Below are positions 26,513 through 40,493 of a DNA stretch of 64,000 nt, one piece after another. Under the pieces are notes generated by a model, which saw nothing but the letters and a program-made list of their open reading frames with translations, made no database searches and was not told where the DNA came from. The position numbers were made by a program, and so were the translations under genes. The stretch is from positions 1,364,001-1,428,000 of the forward strand of contig NZ_CP031093.1 of NCBI RefSeq assembly GCF_004851605.1. The letters run 5' to 3'. The DNA comes from Hydrocarboniclastica marina. Lineage in GTDB: Bacteria; Pseudomonadota; Gammaproteobacteria; Pseudomonadales; Oleiphilaceae. Numbering within the stretch: position 1 is the first letter of the stretch; every line of letters starts with the position of its first letter.

Positions 26513-29500
26513 ATGCTGGAACTGCGTGGCGCTCCTGCTCTTTCTGTTTTCCGTGTTCGTAAGTTGCTTGAAGGTATCCAGGCCGAAGAGCCAGGTGTTC
26601 AGTCGATTTACGCCGAGTTTATGCACTTTGTCGATATTACGGGGGATTTGGCGGAGCAGCAGGTAGACGTCCTGAATCGACTTCTGACCTATGGCCCCCG
26701 AACTGATGTCGAGCCCGCCGACGGGGTACTTTTCCTGGTCGTGCCACGGCCAGGAACCATATCGCCATGGTCCAGCAAAGCCACTGACATTGCCCACAAT
26801 TGTGGTTTACGCCAGGTCCGTCGTATTGAGCGCGGGGTGGCTTATTACGTTCGCACCCAGCAGAAACTGACACTTCAGCAGCGGGAGCTGCTTGCGGCAC
26901 GACTTCATGACCGCATGACCGAGCGTGTCTTTCATGAAATGGCGGGTGCCGAGTTGCTGTTCAGTCAGCACGAGCCCAAGCCCTTGTCCACCATTGCTAT
27001 TATTGAGGACGGGCGCGCCGCTCTGGAAGCTGCCAATGTGACGCTCGGTCTGGCGCTGGCCGAGGACGAAATCGACTACCTTGTAGAGGCGTTTACCCGC
27101 CTGGAGCGTAACCCGAGCGACGTCGAGCTGATGATGTTCGCCCAGGCAAATTCTGAGCATTGCCGGCACAAGATTTTCAATGCGTCCTGGGATATTGATG
27201 GAGAAGCGCAGACCAAGTCCCTGTTCGCGATGATCCGAAACACCCACGAGATGCACAGTGAAGGCGTGTTATCGGCGTATAAAGATAACGCCTCGGTGAT
27301 AGCGGGTCACAAAGGCGGCCGCTTTTACCCTGAAGCCGGGAGCGGTGAATATCGCTTCAACGAAGAAGACATCCACATTCTGATGAAAGTGGAGACCCAT
27401 AATCACCCAACGGCGATTTCTCCCCATTCGGGCGCGGCCACTGGATCGGGTGGAGAGATCAGGGATGAGGGGGCGACAGGTCGTGGTTCGAAGCCCAAGG
27501 CGGGGCTGACCGGATTCAGTGTCTCCAATCTGCGGATACCCGACTTCGTTCAGCCCTGGGAGACCGACTTCGGCAAGCCAGACAGGATCGCGTCGCCTCT
27601 TCAGATCATGCTGGAGGGCCCTATTGGCGGCGCGTCATTTAACAATGAGTTCGGTCGGCCAAACCTGTGTGGTTACTTTAGAACCTTCGAGCAGCAGGTT
27701 GCGTCACCGGCAGGGTATGAAGTGCGGGGCTATCACAAGCCGATCATGCTGGCCGGTGGGTTGGGCAATATACGTGCGGATCACGTAGAAAAAGGGGAAA
27801 TACCCGTCGGAGCCAAGCTGATTGTGCTGGGTGGGCCAGCCATGCTGATAGGGCTTGGCGGTGGCGCTGCGTCGTCCATGGACTCGGGCTCCAGTCATGA
27901 GGATCTGGATTTCGCCTCGGTGCAGCGCGAAAATCCGGAGATGGAAAGGCGCTGCCAGGAAGTCATAGACCGTTGCTGGCAGATGGGTTCCAATAACCCC
28001 ATCGCCTTCATTCATGACGTAGGCGCAGGCGGTCTGTCCAACGCCATGCCTGAACTGGTGAAAGACGGCGGTCGCGGCGGCCGCTTTGAATTGCGTGACA
28101 TACCCAACGATGAGCCCGGAATGTCACCGGTCGAAATCTGGTGCAATGAGTCTCAGGAGCGCTACGTTCTCGCAGTTGCGCCGGAGAACCTGGATCGCTT
28201 TGACGCTATTTGCCGCCGTGAACGCTGCCCCTTCGCGGTAGTGGGCGAAGCAACCGAGGAGATGCATCTGAACCTGGCGGACGCCTATTTCGGCAACGCA
28301 CCGGTTGATCTGCCGATGAATGTCCTGTTCGGCAAGCCCCCACGCATGCACCGCAGTGTCGAGAGCTCAAGCTTCACCAAACGGGTCTTTCACTCGGGAC
28401 AGATCGATGTGAACGAAGCGGCTGAGCGAATTCTCAGGCTGCCCTCTGTTGCCAGTAAGAGCTTCCTGATCACCATCGGCGACCGCACGATCACCGGGCT
28501 TGTGGCCCGGGACCAGATGGTGGGACCGTGGCAGGTCCCCGTTTCGGATGTGGCCGTCACGTCAGCCTCATATCATGGCTATTATGGCGAAGCCATGGCC
28601 ATGGGCGAGCGCACGCCTGTTGCCTGCGTTGATGCGCCAGCGTCTGGCCGGATGGCTGTGGGCGAGGCAATAACCAACATAGCCGCGGCTTCAATTGCAG
28701 AAATATCGGACATACGGCTGTCTGCGAACTGGATGGCCGCTGCCGGGCACCCCGGCGAAGACGAAAACCTCTACGAGACTGTACGGGCAGTCGGAATGGA
28801 AATGTGTCCGGCGTTAGGCATAGCCATCCCGGTCGGCAAAGATTCCATGTCTATGAAGACCGTGTGGGAGGAGAGCGGCGAGCAGCGCAGCGTGACGGCA
28901 CCGCTCTCGCTTGTTATCAGTGCATTTGCGCCCGTCGAGGATATCCGTCGCACGCTAACCCCGCAGCTCCGGACAGATGCCGGCGAAACTGATCTGATAC
29001 TTATCGATCTGGCAGCGGGCCAGAACCGGCTTGGCGGCTCTGCATTGGCGCAGGTTTACCAGGAAGTCGGCGCGATCGCGCCGGATGTCGAAGACCCCGA
29101 AGATCTTAAGGCATTCTTCGCTGTCATACAGGGCCTGAACGCCGATAACCGGATCCTGGCATATCATGACCGCTCTGATGGGGGCATGTTCGTCACTCTG
29201 GTAGAAATGGCCTTTTCCGGCAGGACGGGCGTCGATATCAAGCTCGACGTGCTGGCCGATGATGGAACCCAATTGCCCCGTGAATTGTTTAACGAGGAGC
29301 TCGGTGCTGTCATTCAGGTTCGTCAGGGCGATACCCCCGATGTTCTGCACCAGTTCAACGTTGCCGGACTCGGTGAATGTGTATCGGTGATCGGCAGGCC
29401 GGCAGAAGACGATCGGATACGGTTCCGGTTCGGCGGAGACCCCATCATTGATCAGCCCCGGCAGTATTTTCAGCGTATATGGGCTGAGACCAGTTACCGA

Positions 29501-30415
29501 CTTCAGTCTCTACGGGACAACGAAGCTTGCGCGCAGTCTGAATTTGACCTGCTACTTGACGACGGGGACCCGGGCCTGCACGCAAAGCTCTCGTTTGATC
29601 CGGCTGATGATGTCGCGGCGCCGTTCATCAGTAAGAAGAGCCGGCCCAGAATCGCGATTCTGCGGGAGCAGGGCGTTAATGGTCAGGTTGAGATGGCAGC
29701 TGGTTTTGACCGCGCCGGCTTTTCCAGCGTCGACGTCCACATGAGCGATCTTCTATCAGGGCGGGTAAGTCTGGATTCTTTCCAGGCGCTGGTCGCCTGT
29801 GGAGGGTTCTCATACGGAGATGTTCTCGGTGCAGGGGAGGGGTGGGCCAAGTCGATCCTCTTTAACAGCCGCGCCCGCGACCAGTTCAAGGCCTTCTTCG
29901 ACCGGAACGATACACTGTCTCTTGGGGTATGTAACGGCTGCCAGATGCTCTCCAACCTCAGGGAGCTGATCGCCGGCACAGAGCACTGGCCGCGGTTCGT
30001 CAGAAATGAATCCGAGCAGTTTGAGGCGCGGCTCGTTATGGTCGAGGTGACGGGCTCCAAGTCGGCCTTTTTCGCCGGAATGGAAGGCTCACGAATGCCG
30101 ATAGCGGTGGCGCATGGGGAGGGCCGAGCAGAGTTCCGGAATGGCGATGCCCTGGCCAAGCTCAAGGCGCAGAGCCAACTGGCACTTCGTTACGTGGATC
30201 ACTACGGCCAGGCTACCGAGGCCTACCCGCGTAATCCTAATGGCTCACCTGAAGGCGTCGCAGGGCTGTGTTCGGATGATGGCAGGGTAACCATTCTGAT
30301 GCCGCATCCTGAGCGGGTATTTCGCACGGTGCAGCACTCATGGCATCCGGGGGAGTGGGCAGAGGACGGTCCCTGGCTGCGGCTGTTCCGCAATGCGCGC
30401 AAGTGGCTGGGCTAG
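26513..30415 (+). CDS. purL: Phosphoribosylformylglycinamidine synthase
   Basis: Large single-chain FGAM synthase (1300 residues), fourth step of purine synthesis: FGAR + glutamine + ATP to FGAM. It has the N-terminal PurS-like domain ([20 protein letters not shown]), the ATP-binding AIRS halves ([49 protein letters not shown]) and the C-terminal glutaminase domain with nucleophile elbow [10 protein letters not shown] and catalytic HPERVFR. I chose the ATG at 26513 because it begins the conserved N-terminus. A strong terminator follows directly, so the gene is monocistronic. Confidence 0.97.
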   Translation: MLELRGAPALSVFRVRKLLEGIQAEEPGVQSIYAEFMHFVDITGDLAEQQVDVLNRLLTYGPRTDVEPADGVLFLVVPRPGTISPWSSKATDIAHNCGLRQVRRIERGVAYYVRTQQKLTLQQRELLAARLHDRMTERVFHEMAGAELLFSQHEPKPLSTIAIIEDGRAALEAANVTLGLALAEDEIDYLVEAFTRLERNPSDVELMMFAQANSEHCRHKIFNASWDIDGEAQTKSLFAMIRNTHEMHSEGVLSAYKDNASVIAGHKGGRFYPEAGSGEYRFNEEDIHILMKVETHNHPTAISPHSGAATGSGGEIRDEGATGRGSKPKAGLTGFSVSNLRIPDFVQPWETDFGKPDRIASPLQIMLEGPIGGASFNNEFGRPNLCGYFRTFEQQVASPAGYEVRGYHKPIMLAGGLGNIRADHVEKGEIPVGAKLIVLGGPAMLIGLGGGAASSMDSGSSHEDLDFASVQRENPEMERRCQEVIDRCWQMGSNNPIAFIHDVGAGGLSNAMPELVKDGGRGGRFELRDIPNDEPGMSPVEIWCNESQERYVLAVAPENLDRFDAICRRERCPFAVVGEATEEMHLNLADAYFGNAPVDLPMNVLFGKPPRMHRSVESSSFTKRVFHSGQIDVNEAAERILRLPSVASKSFLITIGDRTITGLVARDQMVGPWQVPVSDVAVTSASYHGYYGEAMAMGERTPVACVDAPASGRMAVGEAITNIAAASIAEISDIRLSANWMAAAGHPGEDENLYETVRAVGMEMCPALGIAIPVGKDSMSMKTVWEESGEQRSVTAPLSLVISAFAPVEDIRRTLTPQLRTDAGETDLILIDLAAGQNRLGGSALAQVYQEVGAIAPDVEDPEDLKAFFAVIQGLNADNRILAYHDRSDGGMFVTLVEMAFSGRTGVDIKLDVLADDGTQLPRELFNEELGAVIQVRQGDTPDVLHQFNVAGLGECVSVIGRPAEDDRIRFRFGGDPIIDQPRQYFQRIWAETSYRLQSLRDNEACAQSEFDLLLDDGDPGLHAKLSFDPADDVAAPFISKKSRPRIAILREQGVNGQVEMAAGFDRAGFSSVDVHMSDLLSGRVSLDSFQALVACGGFSYGDVLGAGEGWAKSILFNSRARDQFKAFFDRNDTLSLGVCNGCQMLSNLRELIAGTEHWPRFVRNESEQFEARLVMVEVTGSKSAFFAGMEGSRMPIAVAHGEGRAEFRNGDALAKLKAQSQLALRYVDHYGQATEAYPRNPNGSPEGVAGLCSDDGRVTILMPHPERVFRTVQHSWHPGEWAEDGPWLRLFRNARKWLG

Positions 30416-30429
30416 ATTCATCAGCGTAG

Positions 30430-30467
30430 AAAAAACCGGATCCGCCTTTGGCTGATCCGGTTTTTTT
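30430..30467 (+). terminator. Intrinsic terminator of purL
   Basis: AACCGGATC and GATCCGGTT form a GC-rich stem with a short loop, followed by seven T. An A-run on the 5' side makes it bidirectional in appearance. It lies 15 bases after the purL stop. Confidence 0.9.
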
Positions 30468-30969
30468 ATGGGCAATAGGCCGGGCGCTAAAATGCTTCGC
30501 TTGCGGACGGGTCGCGGTTGAAAAGCTTTATATTTTGCTGAATCAGAGTCTTGACAATAGTATTTTATGCACAGTATGAAAGTGAGGTTGCGGGGCGCTA
30601 TCTCGATATCTGCCTCGACATCTGTCGCGTTACGCCAAAACATGTTGATTTTAATAACTTGCTGAAAAATAAAAGGTTAAATGGTGAGGTGAAAAACTCA
30701 CCAATTTAAGGAAAGCGCTGCAACGGCGCGGCTTCAGCGACTCTCTCAAGATAATATCCCCATAGTTATCCACAGAATTTGTGGGTAACCCGAAGCAGCG
30801 ACCAACTCACTGAAAGTGCAGAGCCAATATTTGGTGAGTCTGGGTGCCCGGACTGGTGGAAAGAGCGGGAAGCGGGTAACGTAAAACGATGCTTTTGAGG
30901 TGATTTCAAACCGAAAGCTTCAGGAGAATACGAAGGCCATTTTTTGGATCGCTCAGTGCGGAGGTTGAA
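30468..30969. other. AT-rich intergenic region with DnaA-box-like sites and inverted repeats
   Basis: A gap of about 500 bases, richer in A/T than its surroundings. It holds a promoter-like TTGACA (30551-30556) with TATGAA 18 bases downstream, a perfect DnaA box TTATCCACA (30766-30774) facing a near match in opposite orientation (TGTGGGTAA, 30780-30788), and a 9-bp inverted repeat ACTCACCAA / TTGGTGAGT about 135 bases apart. No protein gene is convincing. The YqfO-like gene follows. Confidence 0.5.
30766..30788. promoter_or_regulatory. Inverted pair of DnaA-box-like sites
   Basis: TTATCCACA is a perfect match to the 9-mer DnaA consensus. TGTGGGTAA is its inverted form with one mismatch, 5 bases away. 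One perfect box can occur by chance, so function is unproven. Confidence 0.4.
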
Positions 30970-31281
30970 GTGTACAAGCTTAGTTTTTTTGTACCTGAGT
31001 CCCATGTTGAGGCAACTAAAAAAGCTGTTTTCGAATCGGGCGCGGGTAAAATGGGTGACTATGACAGCTGCGCCTGGCAAACGCGCGGGCAGGGGCAATT
31101 CCGCCCGCTTCCAGGCAGCTCACCGCACATTGGTCAGCATGGCCACGTTGAGTATGTGGCTGAATACAAGGTTGAGATGGTTTGTAGCGAGGAGACTATC
31201 CAGGCCGCTATTGCAGCGTTGAAGCTGGCGCATCCTTATGAGGAGCCTGCTTACGAAGTTTATCGGCTCGAGCCACTATGA
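30970..31281 (+). CDS. YqfO/Nif3 C-terminal-type small protein
   Basis: A 103-residue protein equivalent to the PII-like insert domain of Nif3/YqfO proteins, here stand-alone. Motifs: YKLSFFVPESHVEATKKAVF, GKMGDYDSCAWQTRGQGQFR and ALKLAHPYEEPAYEVYRLE. The domain is thought to be a ligand-binding or regulatory module; the function of the stand-alone form is not known to me. The start is GTG at 30970 with a GGAGG ribosome site 5 bases upstream, which also shows that the gene is real despite its size. It is convergent with the NUDIX gene over 31 bases. Confidence 0.88.
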   Translation: MYKLSFFVPESHVEATKKAVFESGAGKMGDYDSCAWQTRGQGQFRPLPGSSPHIGQHGHVEYVAEYKVEMVCSEETIQAAIAALKLAHPYEEPAYEVYRLEPL

Positions 31282-31312
31282 GTCGATCTGGCAGTTAAAT
31301 CTGGCTGCAGGA

Positions 31313-31855
31313 TCAGGTTTTCAGTGGACGCCGAATATCGGATACGTGCAGGGGGTAATCAGCCTGTTTACGGTCTTCGAAATACAGCTCAAGCGTGCGT
31401 TTTACCGTGGGGAATGAGATTTCATCCCAGGGTATGTCTGCCTCCGTAAAGAGCCTTGTTTCCAGTGACTCTGGTCCCGCTCCAAATGTCCCGTCTACCA
31501 AGACCGCGCGGAAAAAAAGGTGTACCTGATCGATGTGTGGAACGCTGATCATGGTGTAGAGGCCCTGTACGCTCACTCTCGCCATGGCTTCTTCCCAGGT
31601 CTCCCGGATTGCGGCTTCGGTCGTCGATTCAGCGTTTTCCATGAAGCCTGCTGGCAATGTCCAGTACCCGTAACGAGGTTCAATCGCTCTACGGCAGAGC
31701 AACACCTGGTTCTTCCATACTGGTATTGTGCCTGCGACAATTCGGGGGTTGGTGTAATGGATGACCTCGCAGACGGTACAAATGTCCCGTGTCCGGTTAT
31801 CGCCTTGAGGAACTCGCTGCTCAACAGGGTTTCCGCATTCTCCGCAATATTTCAT
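31313..31855 (-). CDS. NUDIX hydrolase with N-terminal zinc ribbon
   Basis: A 180-residue nucleotide-diphosphate hydrolase. The N-terminal zinc ribbon has Cys pairs in YCGECGNP and ICTVCEVIHY. The NUDIX box starts at GFMENAEST and continues with EAAIRETWEEA, matching Gx5Ex7REUxEE. The domain order resembles NADH pyrophosphatase NudC, but the protein is shorter and lacks the NudC N-terminal domain, so the substrate (a nucleoside diphosphate derivative, possibly ADP-ribose) is open. It is convergent with the YqfO-like gene and divergent from the nudL-like gene. Confidence 0.88.
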   Translation of the reverse strand: MKYCGECGNPVEQRVPQGDNRTRDICTVCEVIHYTNPRIVAGTIPVWKNQVLLCRRAIEPRYGYWTLPAGFMENAESTTEAAIRETWEEAMARVSVQGLYTMISVPHIDQVHLFFRAVLVDGTFGAGPESLETRLFTEADIPWDEISFPTVKRTLELYFEDRKQADYPLHVSDIRRPLKT

Positions 31856-31955
31856 CCATACCTCCAGAATCGGCCGCCCAGAATATAACAGCCGAGGCGG
31901 ACGAGCCAGTCGGACCCTACCTCAAGCTGTGGTATTGTTGGGGTGCATGCGCCTC

Positions 31956-31981
31956 CGCTAACTGAACACGCTAACTGAACA
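31956..31981. repeat. Perfect 13-bp tandem duplication upstream of nudL
   Basis: CGCTAACTGAACA occurs twice head to tail (31956-31968 and 31969-31981), just before the ribosome site of the second NUDIX gene. Confidence 0.8.
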
Positions 31982-31999
31982 AGTGAAAGGACCTTTCTG

Positions 32000-32593
32000 T
32001 TGATAACCACCATGCGCGAAAAGCTCGGTGCCTACACGCCAAGAAAGCTCTCTTTCAATTATCCGGAAGCGGGCGTGCTCGTGCCCGTGACTGACTCGGC
32101 CAGCGATCCCGAAATCATTCTCACCCAGCGTGCCGCCCATATGAATACGCACCGGGGCCAGGTCGCTTTTCCAGGCGGCAGGCGAGAGCAGCACGACGAT
32201 GATCTTGTCGCGACCGCTCTTAGGGAAAGTCATGAGGAAATCGGCCTGAACCCTGAGTGCGTTGAGGTGGTGGCGCCGCTGAGTCAGGTAATATCGCGCT
32301 ACGGTATTCTGGTCAGTCCCTTTGTGGGCATCATTTCTGGGCAAGAGACGCTTTCGCCTAATCCGGCGGAGATTGACAGTATCTTTCGGGTGCCAGTTTC
32401 ATTTTTTCTGGAAGACAGGCGTCTGCGAACCGATGAGATCCGATTTCGAAATGTGCGCATGTACGTTCCCTGCTGGGAGTGGTCGGGCTACCAGATCTGG
32501 GGAATGTCCGCGATCGTGCTGGCGGATTTCCTCAACGTCGCGTTCGACGCCGGTATTGACCTGACCCGGGCTATAGCCAAGGAGAAAACATGA
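32000..32593 (+). CDS. CoA pyrophosphatase-type NUDIX hydrolase (NudL-like)
   Basis: A 197-residue NUDIX protein of the NudL/CoA diphosphatase group. The NUDIX box begins [10 protein letters not shown] and continues [13 protein letters not shown]. It is preceded by the CoAse signature region ([20 protein letters not shown]). Likely reaction: CoA or its derivatives to phosphopantetheine and 3',5'-ADP. The start is TTG at 32000 with AAGGA 8 bases upstream; the next ATG (32012) has poorer spacing. Its stop overlaps the ATG of the carbonic anhydrase gene by four bases, heading a unit with the carbonic anhydrase, DUF1289 and purT genes. Confidence 0.88.
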   Translation: MITTMREKLGAYTPRKLSFNYPEAGVLVPVTDSASDPEIILTQRAAHMNTHRGQVAFPGGRREQHDDDLVATALRESHEEIGLNPECVEVVAPLSQVISRYGILVSPFVGIISGQETLSPNPAEIDSIFRVPVSFFLEDRRLRTDEIRFRNVRMYVPCWEWSGYQIWGMSAIVLADFLNVAFDAGIDLTRAIAKEKT

Positions 32594-33129
32594 TCTACAA
32601 GCTTCAGCAGCGCTCAGTGAATTTCAATGGTGATGGGCAATTTGTTGCCCCTAACGCAACCGTTATTGGATCCGTATGCCTGGAAGCGCGAAGCAGTATC
32701 TGGTTCAACGTGGTTATACGGGGCGATAACGACCTCATAACCATCGGGGCTGACTCAAACGTTCAGGATGGCGCTGTGCTCCATACTGATGCAGGTGTGA
32801 AACTGACGCTGGGTAAAGGCGTGACTGTTGGACATAAGGCCATGCTCCACGGGTGCCAGATTGGTGATTTCACGTTAGTCGGGATCAATGCTGTAGTTCT
32901 GAACGGCGCGAAAATTGGCAAGCACTGCCTGATAGGGGCCAATACATTGATACCCGAGAGAATGGAAATTCCGGATGGCTCGATGGTGGTGGGTTCACCC
33001 GGAAAAATTAAAAAGAGTCTGACACCCCAGCAGATGCAGATGCTGGAGTTGAGTGCGGCTCATTATGTCGAGAACGCCAAGCGTTATCGGGAGCATCTGG
33101 AGGAGCAATTCTCCGAGGGTGACAAATGA
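32590..33129 (+). CDS. Gamma-carbonic anhydrase family protein
   Basis: A 179-residue left-handed beta-helix protein of the gamma-CA/YrdA/CaiE type. Hexapeptide repeats run through most of the protein ([14 protein letters not shown] onward). Metal-ligand histidines are in [10 protein letters not shown] and [13 protein letters not shown]. The C-terminal helix is [18 protein letters not shown]. Many members have weak or no carbonic anhydrase activity, so the activity is unproven. The gene overlaps both neighbours by four bases, consistent with a tightly coupled operon. Confidence 0.92.
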   Translation: MIYKLQQRSVNFNGDGQFVAPNATVIGSVCLEARSSIWFNVVIRGDNDLITIGADSNVQDGAVLHTDAGVKLTLGKGVTVGHKAMLHGCQIGDFTLVGINAVVLNGAKIGKHCLIGANTLIPERMEIPDGSMVVGSPGKIKKSLTPQQMQMLELSAAHYVENAKRYREHLEEQFSEGDK

Positions 33130-33329
33130 GCTCAGGTGAAGGTCCGGCGTCCCCTTGCGTCAGCGTTTGTGCTCTGGATGAGAATGATCTGTGTATTGGC
33201 TGTCTTCGCACGGGCGATGAGATCTCCAGGTGGGGTGGCATGACGGTCGGTGAAAAAAAGCGGGTGATGGATAATGTAGCCCGGCGAGAAGGGGCTTCTG
33301 CTCTTTGCATCAATGCAGGAAAACAATAG
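33126..33329 (+). CDS. DUF1289 family cysteine-rich small protein
   Basis: A 67-residue protein with the DUF1289 pattern [20 protein letters not shown] followed by the conserved EISRWGGMT. Four Cys (two C-x3-C or C-x2-C pairs) suggest metal or Fe-S binding. No established function. Its ATG overlaps the carbonic anhydrase stop, and purT starts 2 bases after its stop. Confidence 0.9.
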   Translation: MSSGEGPASPCVSVCALDENDLCIGCLRTGDEISRWGGMTVGEKKRVMDNVARREGASALCINAGKQ

Positions 33330-33331
33330 TT

Positions 33332-34516
33332 ATGTTGAAGATCGGTACGCCCGGCTGTGAAAACAGGCTCAAGGTATTGCTGTGCGGCGCTGGGGAGCTG
33401 GGCAAAGAGGTAGCCATTGAACTGCATCGGCTTGGTGTTGAAGTGGTAGCAATCGACCGGTATGAGAACGCGCCAGCGATGCAGGTCGCCCATCGTTCCT
33501 GCGTGGTTGATATGCTCGACCCAATGGCCTTGCGGGCGATAGTAGAATCGGAGCGTCCCGATCTTATCGTGCCGGAAGTCGAAGCAATTGCGACCGGTGA
33601 GCTCATCAAGCTCGAGCGGGAAGGCTACCGCGTTGTCCCATCCGCGCGCGCGGTCGATCTGACCATGAACAGGGAAGGTATTCGGCGGCTGGCAGCTGAG
33701 GAGCTGGAGTTGAAAACATCACCCTACAGGTTTGCGAGCAATGAATCTGAATTTCGGACAGCCATTGCGGAAATTGGCTACCCCTGCGTGGTCAAGCCAG
33801 TGATGAGTTCGTCGGGTAAGGGCCAGTCGCTGGTCCGCTCAGAAACAGAGGTTGAGGCTGCCTGGGATTACGCCCAGAAAGGGGGGCGCGCAGGAAAAGG
33901 CAGGGTTATTGTAGAAGGGTGGGTCAGGTTCGACTACGAGATCACTTTGCTCACTGTGCAGCATGCGGACGGAGTCAGTTTTTGCCTGCCGATAGGGCAT
34001 CGCCAGGAAGATGGCGACTACCGGGAGTCGTGGCAACCCCACCCTATGTCGGAGCTGGCGCTGGAACGCGCACAGGAAATCGCTTCAGAAGTTACCCGGG
34101 CGCTCGGCGGTTGGGGCGTGTTTGGTGTGGAGCTTTTCGTTAGCGGCGATGAGGTGATTTTCAGCGAAGTGTCTCCGCGGCCGCACGATACGGGTCTGGT
34201 AACGCTCTGCTCCCAGGACCTTTCCGAGTTTGCGCTGCATGTACGCGCGATTCTGGGGCTGCCCGTTCCTGTAATCCGTCAGCACGGGCCCAGCGCCTCT
34301 GCGGTGATATTGCCTAGCGGGAGTTCAACCAGCCCCGCCTATGAAGGGCTTGAGCTAGCCCTTGCAGAACCCGACACCGAGCTGAGGTTGTTCGCCAAAC
34401 CTGAAGTGGCTGGGCGTCGCCGTATGGGCGTGGCATTGGCACGTGCTTCCACCCTGGAGGAGGCAAAGGTCCGGGCATCTCGGGCGGCAGCTGCAATTCG
34501 AGTCGAGTTGAAGTAA
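33332..34516 (+). CDS. purT: Formate-dependent phosphoribosylglycinamide formyltransferase
   Basis: ATP-grasp enzyme that converts GAR, formate and ATP to FGAR, replacing folate-dependent PurN. The dinucleotide-like start [19 protein letters not shown], the region [20 protein letters not shown] and the ATP-grasp segments [15 protein letters not shown] and [20 protein letters not shown] (metal-binding) with VSPRPHDTG are diagnostic. The ATG at 33332 has an AGGAAA ribosome site; an in-frame ATG at 33305 lies inside the DUF1289 gene. Product length is 394. It feeds PurL, also in this window. The rRNA promoter begins 20 bases after the stop. Confidence 0.96.
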   Translation: MLKIGTPGCENRLKVLLCGAGELGKEVAIELHRLGVEVVAIDRYENAPAMQVAHRSCVVDMLDPMALRAIVESERPDLIVPEVEAIATGELIKLEREGYRVVPSARAVDLTMNREGIRRLAAEELELKTSPYRFASNESEFRTAIAEIGYPCVVKPVMSSSGKGQSLVRSETEVEAAWDYAQKGGRAGKGRVIVEGWVRFDYEITLLTVQHADGVSFCLPIGHRQEDGDYRESWQPHPMSELALERAQEIASEVTRALGGWGVFGVELFVSGDEVIFSEVSPRPHDTGLVTLCSQDLSEFALHVRAILGLPVPVIRQHGPSASAVILPSGSSTSPAYEGLELALAEPDTELRLFAKPEVAGRRRMGVALARASTLEEAKVRASRAAAAIRVELK

Positions 34517-34535
34517 TTCTTTTTTTGCAGACCTA

Positions 34536-34563
34536 TTGACCTCGGCTGTGAGGTCTTTATAAT
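34536..34563 (+). promoter_or_regulatory. rRNA operon promoter P1
   Basis: TTGACC (34536-34541), 16-base spacer, TATAAT (34558-34563), followed by a G/C-rich GCGCCCC discriminator typical of stringently controlled rRNA promoters. An upstream T-rich stretch (34518-34526) could act as an UP element. Confidence 0.8.
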
Positions 34564-34688
34564 GCGCCCCTCTTTCGCGGTAAACGCCCGTTGGGCAGGC
34601 GAAGGAGGGTGAGTTAAGCAGTTGATTTCCCGTATTATTTTGGTTTTTGGGGAGTTGGCGGCAGGGAAAAGAAACCTGCAAATTTAGC

Positions 34689-34716
34689 TTGACTCCCCCG
34701 AGGAAGGCAGTAGAAT
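34689..34716 (+). promoter_or_regulatory. rRNA operon promoter P2
   Basis: TTGACT (34689-34694), 16-base spacer, TAGAAT (34711-34716), with a C-rich discriminator. It makes a tandem promoter arrangement with P1. Confidence 0.7.
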
Positions 34717-34750
34717 ACGCCACCTCGACAAGGCAAACGAAACGCCTTGC

Positions 34751-34762
34751 GCTCTTTAACAA
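34751..34762 (+). promoter_or_regulatory. boxA antitermination site in the rRNA leader
   Basis: GCTCTTTAACAA matches the boxA core that recruits Nus factors for rRNA antitermination. A second copy lies before 23S. Confidence 0.85.
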
Positions 34763-34765
34763 TAC

Positions 34766-34790
34766 GGTCAAGCAATTCGTGTGGGTGCTA
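34766..34790 (+). other. 5' arm of the pre-16S processing stem
   Basis: This 25-base segment is complementary, with one wobble, to 36453-36477 after 16S. The two arms bring the 16S ends together for RNase III cleavage. Confidence 0.85.
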
Positions 34791-34892
34791 TCTGGGATAG
34801 TCTGATAAAGATTATCAGAGATAGTGACTCGTGAATTGATGCGAGTGATTAACTTTGAGCAGTATTTAAATCCTTCGGGATTTTGCAAGATT

Positions 34893-36428
<1,536 letters not shown>

Positions 36429-36452
36429 AACGATGATTGGACTGTTCCAGAT

Positions 36453-36477
36453 TAGCATCCACACGAATTGCTTGACC
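36453..36477 (+). other. 3' arm of the pre-16S processing stem
   Basis: Pairs with 34766-34790 across 16S rRNA. Confidence 0.85.
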
Positions 36478-36522
36478 GGTAGAAAGAGCAAAGGCGTACA
36501 GACCTGGGGGTTTGGCGCCGGA

Positions 36523-36622
36523 TTCGCGCCGAGTGGCAAGGCGCAGGCAGAGCGAATGAGGGAGCGTACTCAAAGTACGTGACCGAATGAGCGAGGACTG
36601 CAACGCGGCCAGTCGGTGTGAA
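36523..36622 (+). repeat. Spacer structured repeat, copy 1
   Basis: Conserved core at 36538-36609 (AAGGCGCAGGC at the start, ACTGCAACGCGGC at the end). The outer 15-base arms (36523-36537 and 36608-36622) pair with each other, with wobbles and one mismatch. The apical hairpin is CGTACT-CAA-AGTACG. It lies between 16S and tRNA-Ile. Confidence 0.8.
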
Positions 36623-36635
36623 GACAAGCGAAACC

Positions 36636-36712
<77 letters not shown>

Positions 36713-36732
36713 CAATCGCCCAGCTCGGCGTT

Positions 36733-36773
36733 GCGTTAAGGTTTGCATAGCAGGCTATGCGGCACCTTAACGC
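36733..36773 (+). other. Long spacer hairpin after tRNA-Ile
   Basis: GCGTTAAGGT (36733-36742) pairs with ACCTTAACGC (36764-36773), and an inner GCATAG-CAGG-CTATGC hairpin sits inside. Flanking CTCGG/CCGAG sequences extend it. Probably a processing structure. Confidence 0.6.
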
Positions 36774-36847
36774 GCCTTGATCTGAACGATTGCCGAGTTG
36801 ACCGAGTTTGACGGTGTTAAGTTGAGGGTGACTCAGCTGGCGCCGGG

Positions 36848-36948
36848 CAAAGTGGTTTAGGCAAGGCGCAGGCTAAGCGAAGAAGGGAGTGTACATACGT
36901 GTACATGACCGCCTGAGTGCAGACTGCAACGCGGCATAAACCGCTTTG
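36848..36948 (+). repeat. Spacer structured repeat, copy 2
   Basis: Core at 36863-36935. The outer arms CAAAGTGGTTTAGGC (36848-36862) and GCATAAACCGCTTTG (36934-36948) pair. The apical hairpin is TGTACA-TACG-TGTACA. It lies just before tRNA-Ala. Confidence 0.8.
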
Positions 36949-36957
36949 GACAAGCCA

Positions 36958-37033
36958 GGGGCCATAGCTCAGCTGGGAGAGCGCCTGCCTTGCACGCAGG
37001 AGGTCGGCGGTTCGATCCCGCCTGGCTCCACCA
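36958..37033 (+). tRNA. tRNA-Ala (TGC)
   Basis: A 76-base cloverleaf with encoded CCA. The acceptor GGGGCCA pairs with TGGCTCC; the anticodon TGC is at 36991-36993 inside CCTGC/GCAGG; the T-arm is GGCGGTTCGATCCCGCC. Second spacer tRNA. Confidence 0.97.
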
Positions 37034-37077
37034 ATTTCGAAAGAGATTGATGTGAGACGGAAAGAACGAAGATAGAC

Positions 37078-37146
37078 GAGCGCCTGCCTTGCACGCAGGA
37101 GGTCGGACCGGGGTCGCGCACGACTTCGACCCGCCTGGCTCCACCA
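37078..37146 (+). pseudogene. Partial, rearranged copy of tRNA-Ala 3' half
   Basis: Bases 37078-37106 repeat 36979-37007 of tRNA-Ala exactly (29 bases covering the anticodon arm and variable loop). Bases 37130-37151 repeat the 3' acceptor strand, CCA and 5 following bases. The T-arm between them is replaced by about 23 unrelated bases able to form a GGGTCG/CGACCC hairpin. The D-arm and 5' acceptor strand are missing, so it cannot fold as a tRNA. Confidence 0.85.
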
Positions 37147-37260
37147 ATTTCCACCCTGGAAATTGGCCAACGGTTGCTTGACCGAAAACACTTTACGGAT
37201 AGTAGTGCACAGAAATGAGTCCAGACCGATCTGGCCTGATTTCTGATCACTGGGATCAGT

Positions 37261-37273
37261 TGCTCTTTAACAA
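37261..37273 (+). promoter_or_regulatory. boxA site before 23S
   Basis: TGCTCTTTAACAA, a second antitermination boxA in the 16S-23S spacer. Confidence 0.85.
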
Positions 37274-37454
37274 TGTGGCGAGATAGAAGGCATCGTAACC
37301 GATGCGTCAGGCGAGAAGCTTCGGCTTTTTGGGTGACACCAGGGTTACGGTGTTCGAGAGATAATCAAGCGTTATCCGGTGTAATATCGTTGGATTGCAA
37401 TCTTGAGTCGACGGTGGGTGAGCACAAAAGGACACCCGCGGTTTTGATCAAGCA

Positions 37455-37551
37455 TGAGGTTGTCAGGCAAGGCGCAGGCTGAGCGAGCGAGGGAGCATAC
37501 ATTGGTATGTGACCGAGCGAACGAAGACTGCAACGCAGCATGACAGCCTCA
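37455..37551 (+). repeat. Spacer structured repeat, copy 3
   Basis: Core at 37469-37539. The arms TGAGGTTGTCAGGC (37455-37468) and GCATGACAGCCTCA (37538-37551) pair. The apical hairpin is CATAC-ATTG-GTATG. It lies between boxA and the pre-23S stem. Confidence 0.8.
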
Positions 37552-37566
37552 GGCGACGGTCAAAAA

Positions 37567-37584
37567 GTTGGTTTGGGGTTATAT

Positions 37585-37592
<8 letters not shown>
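37567..37592 (+). other. 5' arm of the pre-23S processing stem
   Basis: Complementary to 40467-40493 with one bulge and one wobble. It includes the first mature bases of 23S. Confidence 0.85.
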
Positions 37593-40466
<2,874 letters not shown>

Positions 40467-40476
<10 letters not shown>

Positions 40477-40493
40477 ATAACACCCAAGCCAAC
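40467..40493 (+). other. 3' arm of the pre-23S processing stem
   Basis: Pairs with 37567-37592. Confidence 0.85.

Noticed and set aside
30568-30666. A 32-codon reading frame after the promoter-like sequence in the purL-yqfO gap
   Set aside because: No ribosome binding site and no recognisable protein features; probably chance.
30766-30788. Replication origin at the DnaA-box pair
   Set aside because: Only two boxes, no dnaA/dnaN or gidA nearby and no array of 13-mers; reported only as a possible binding site.
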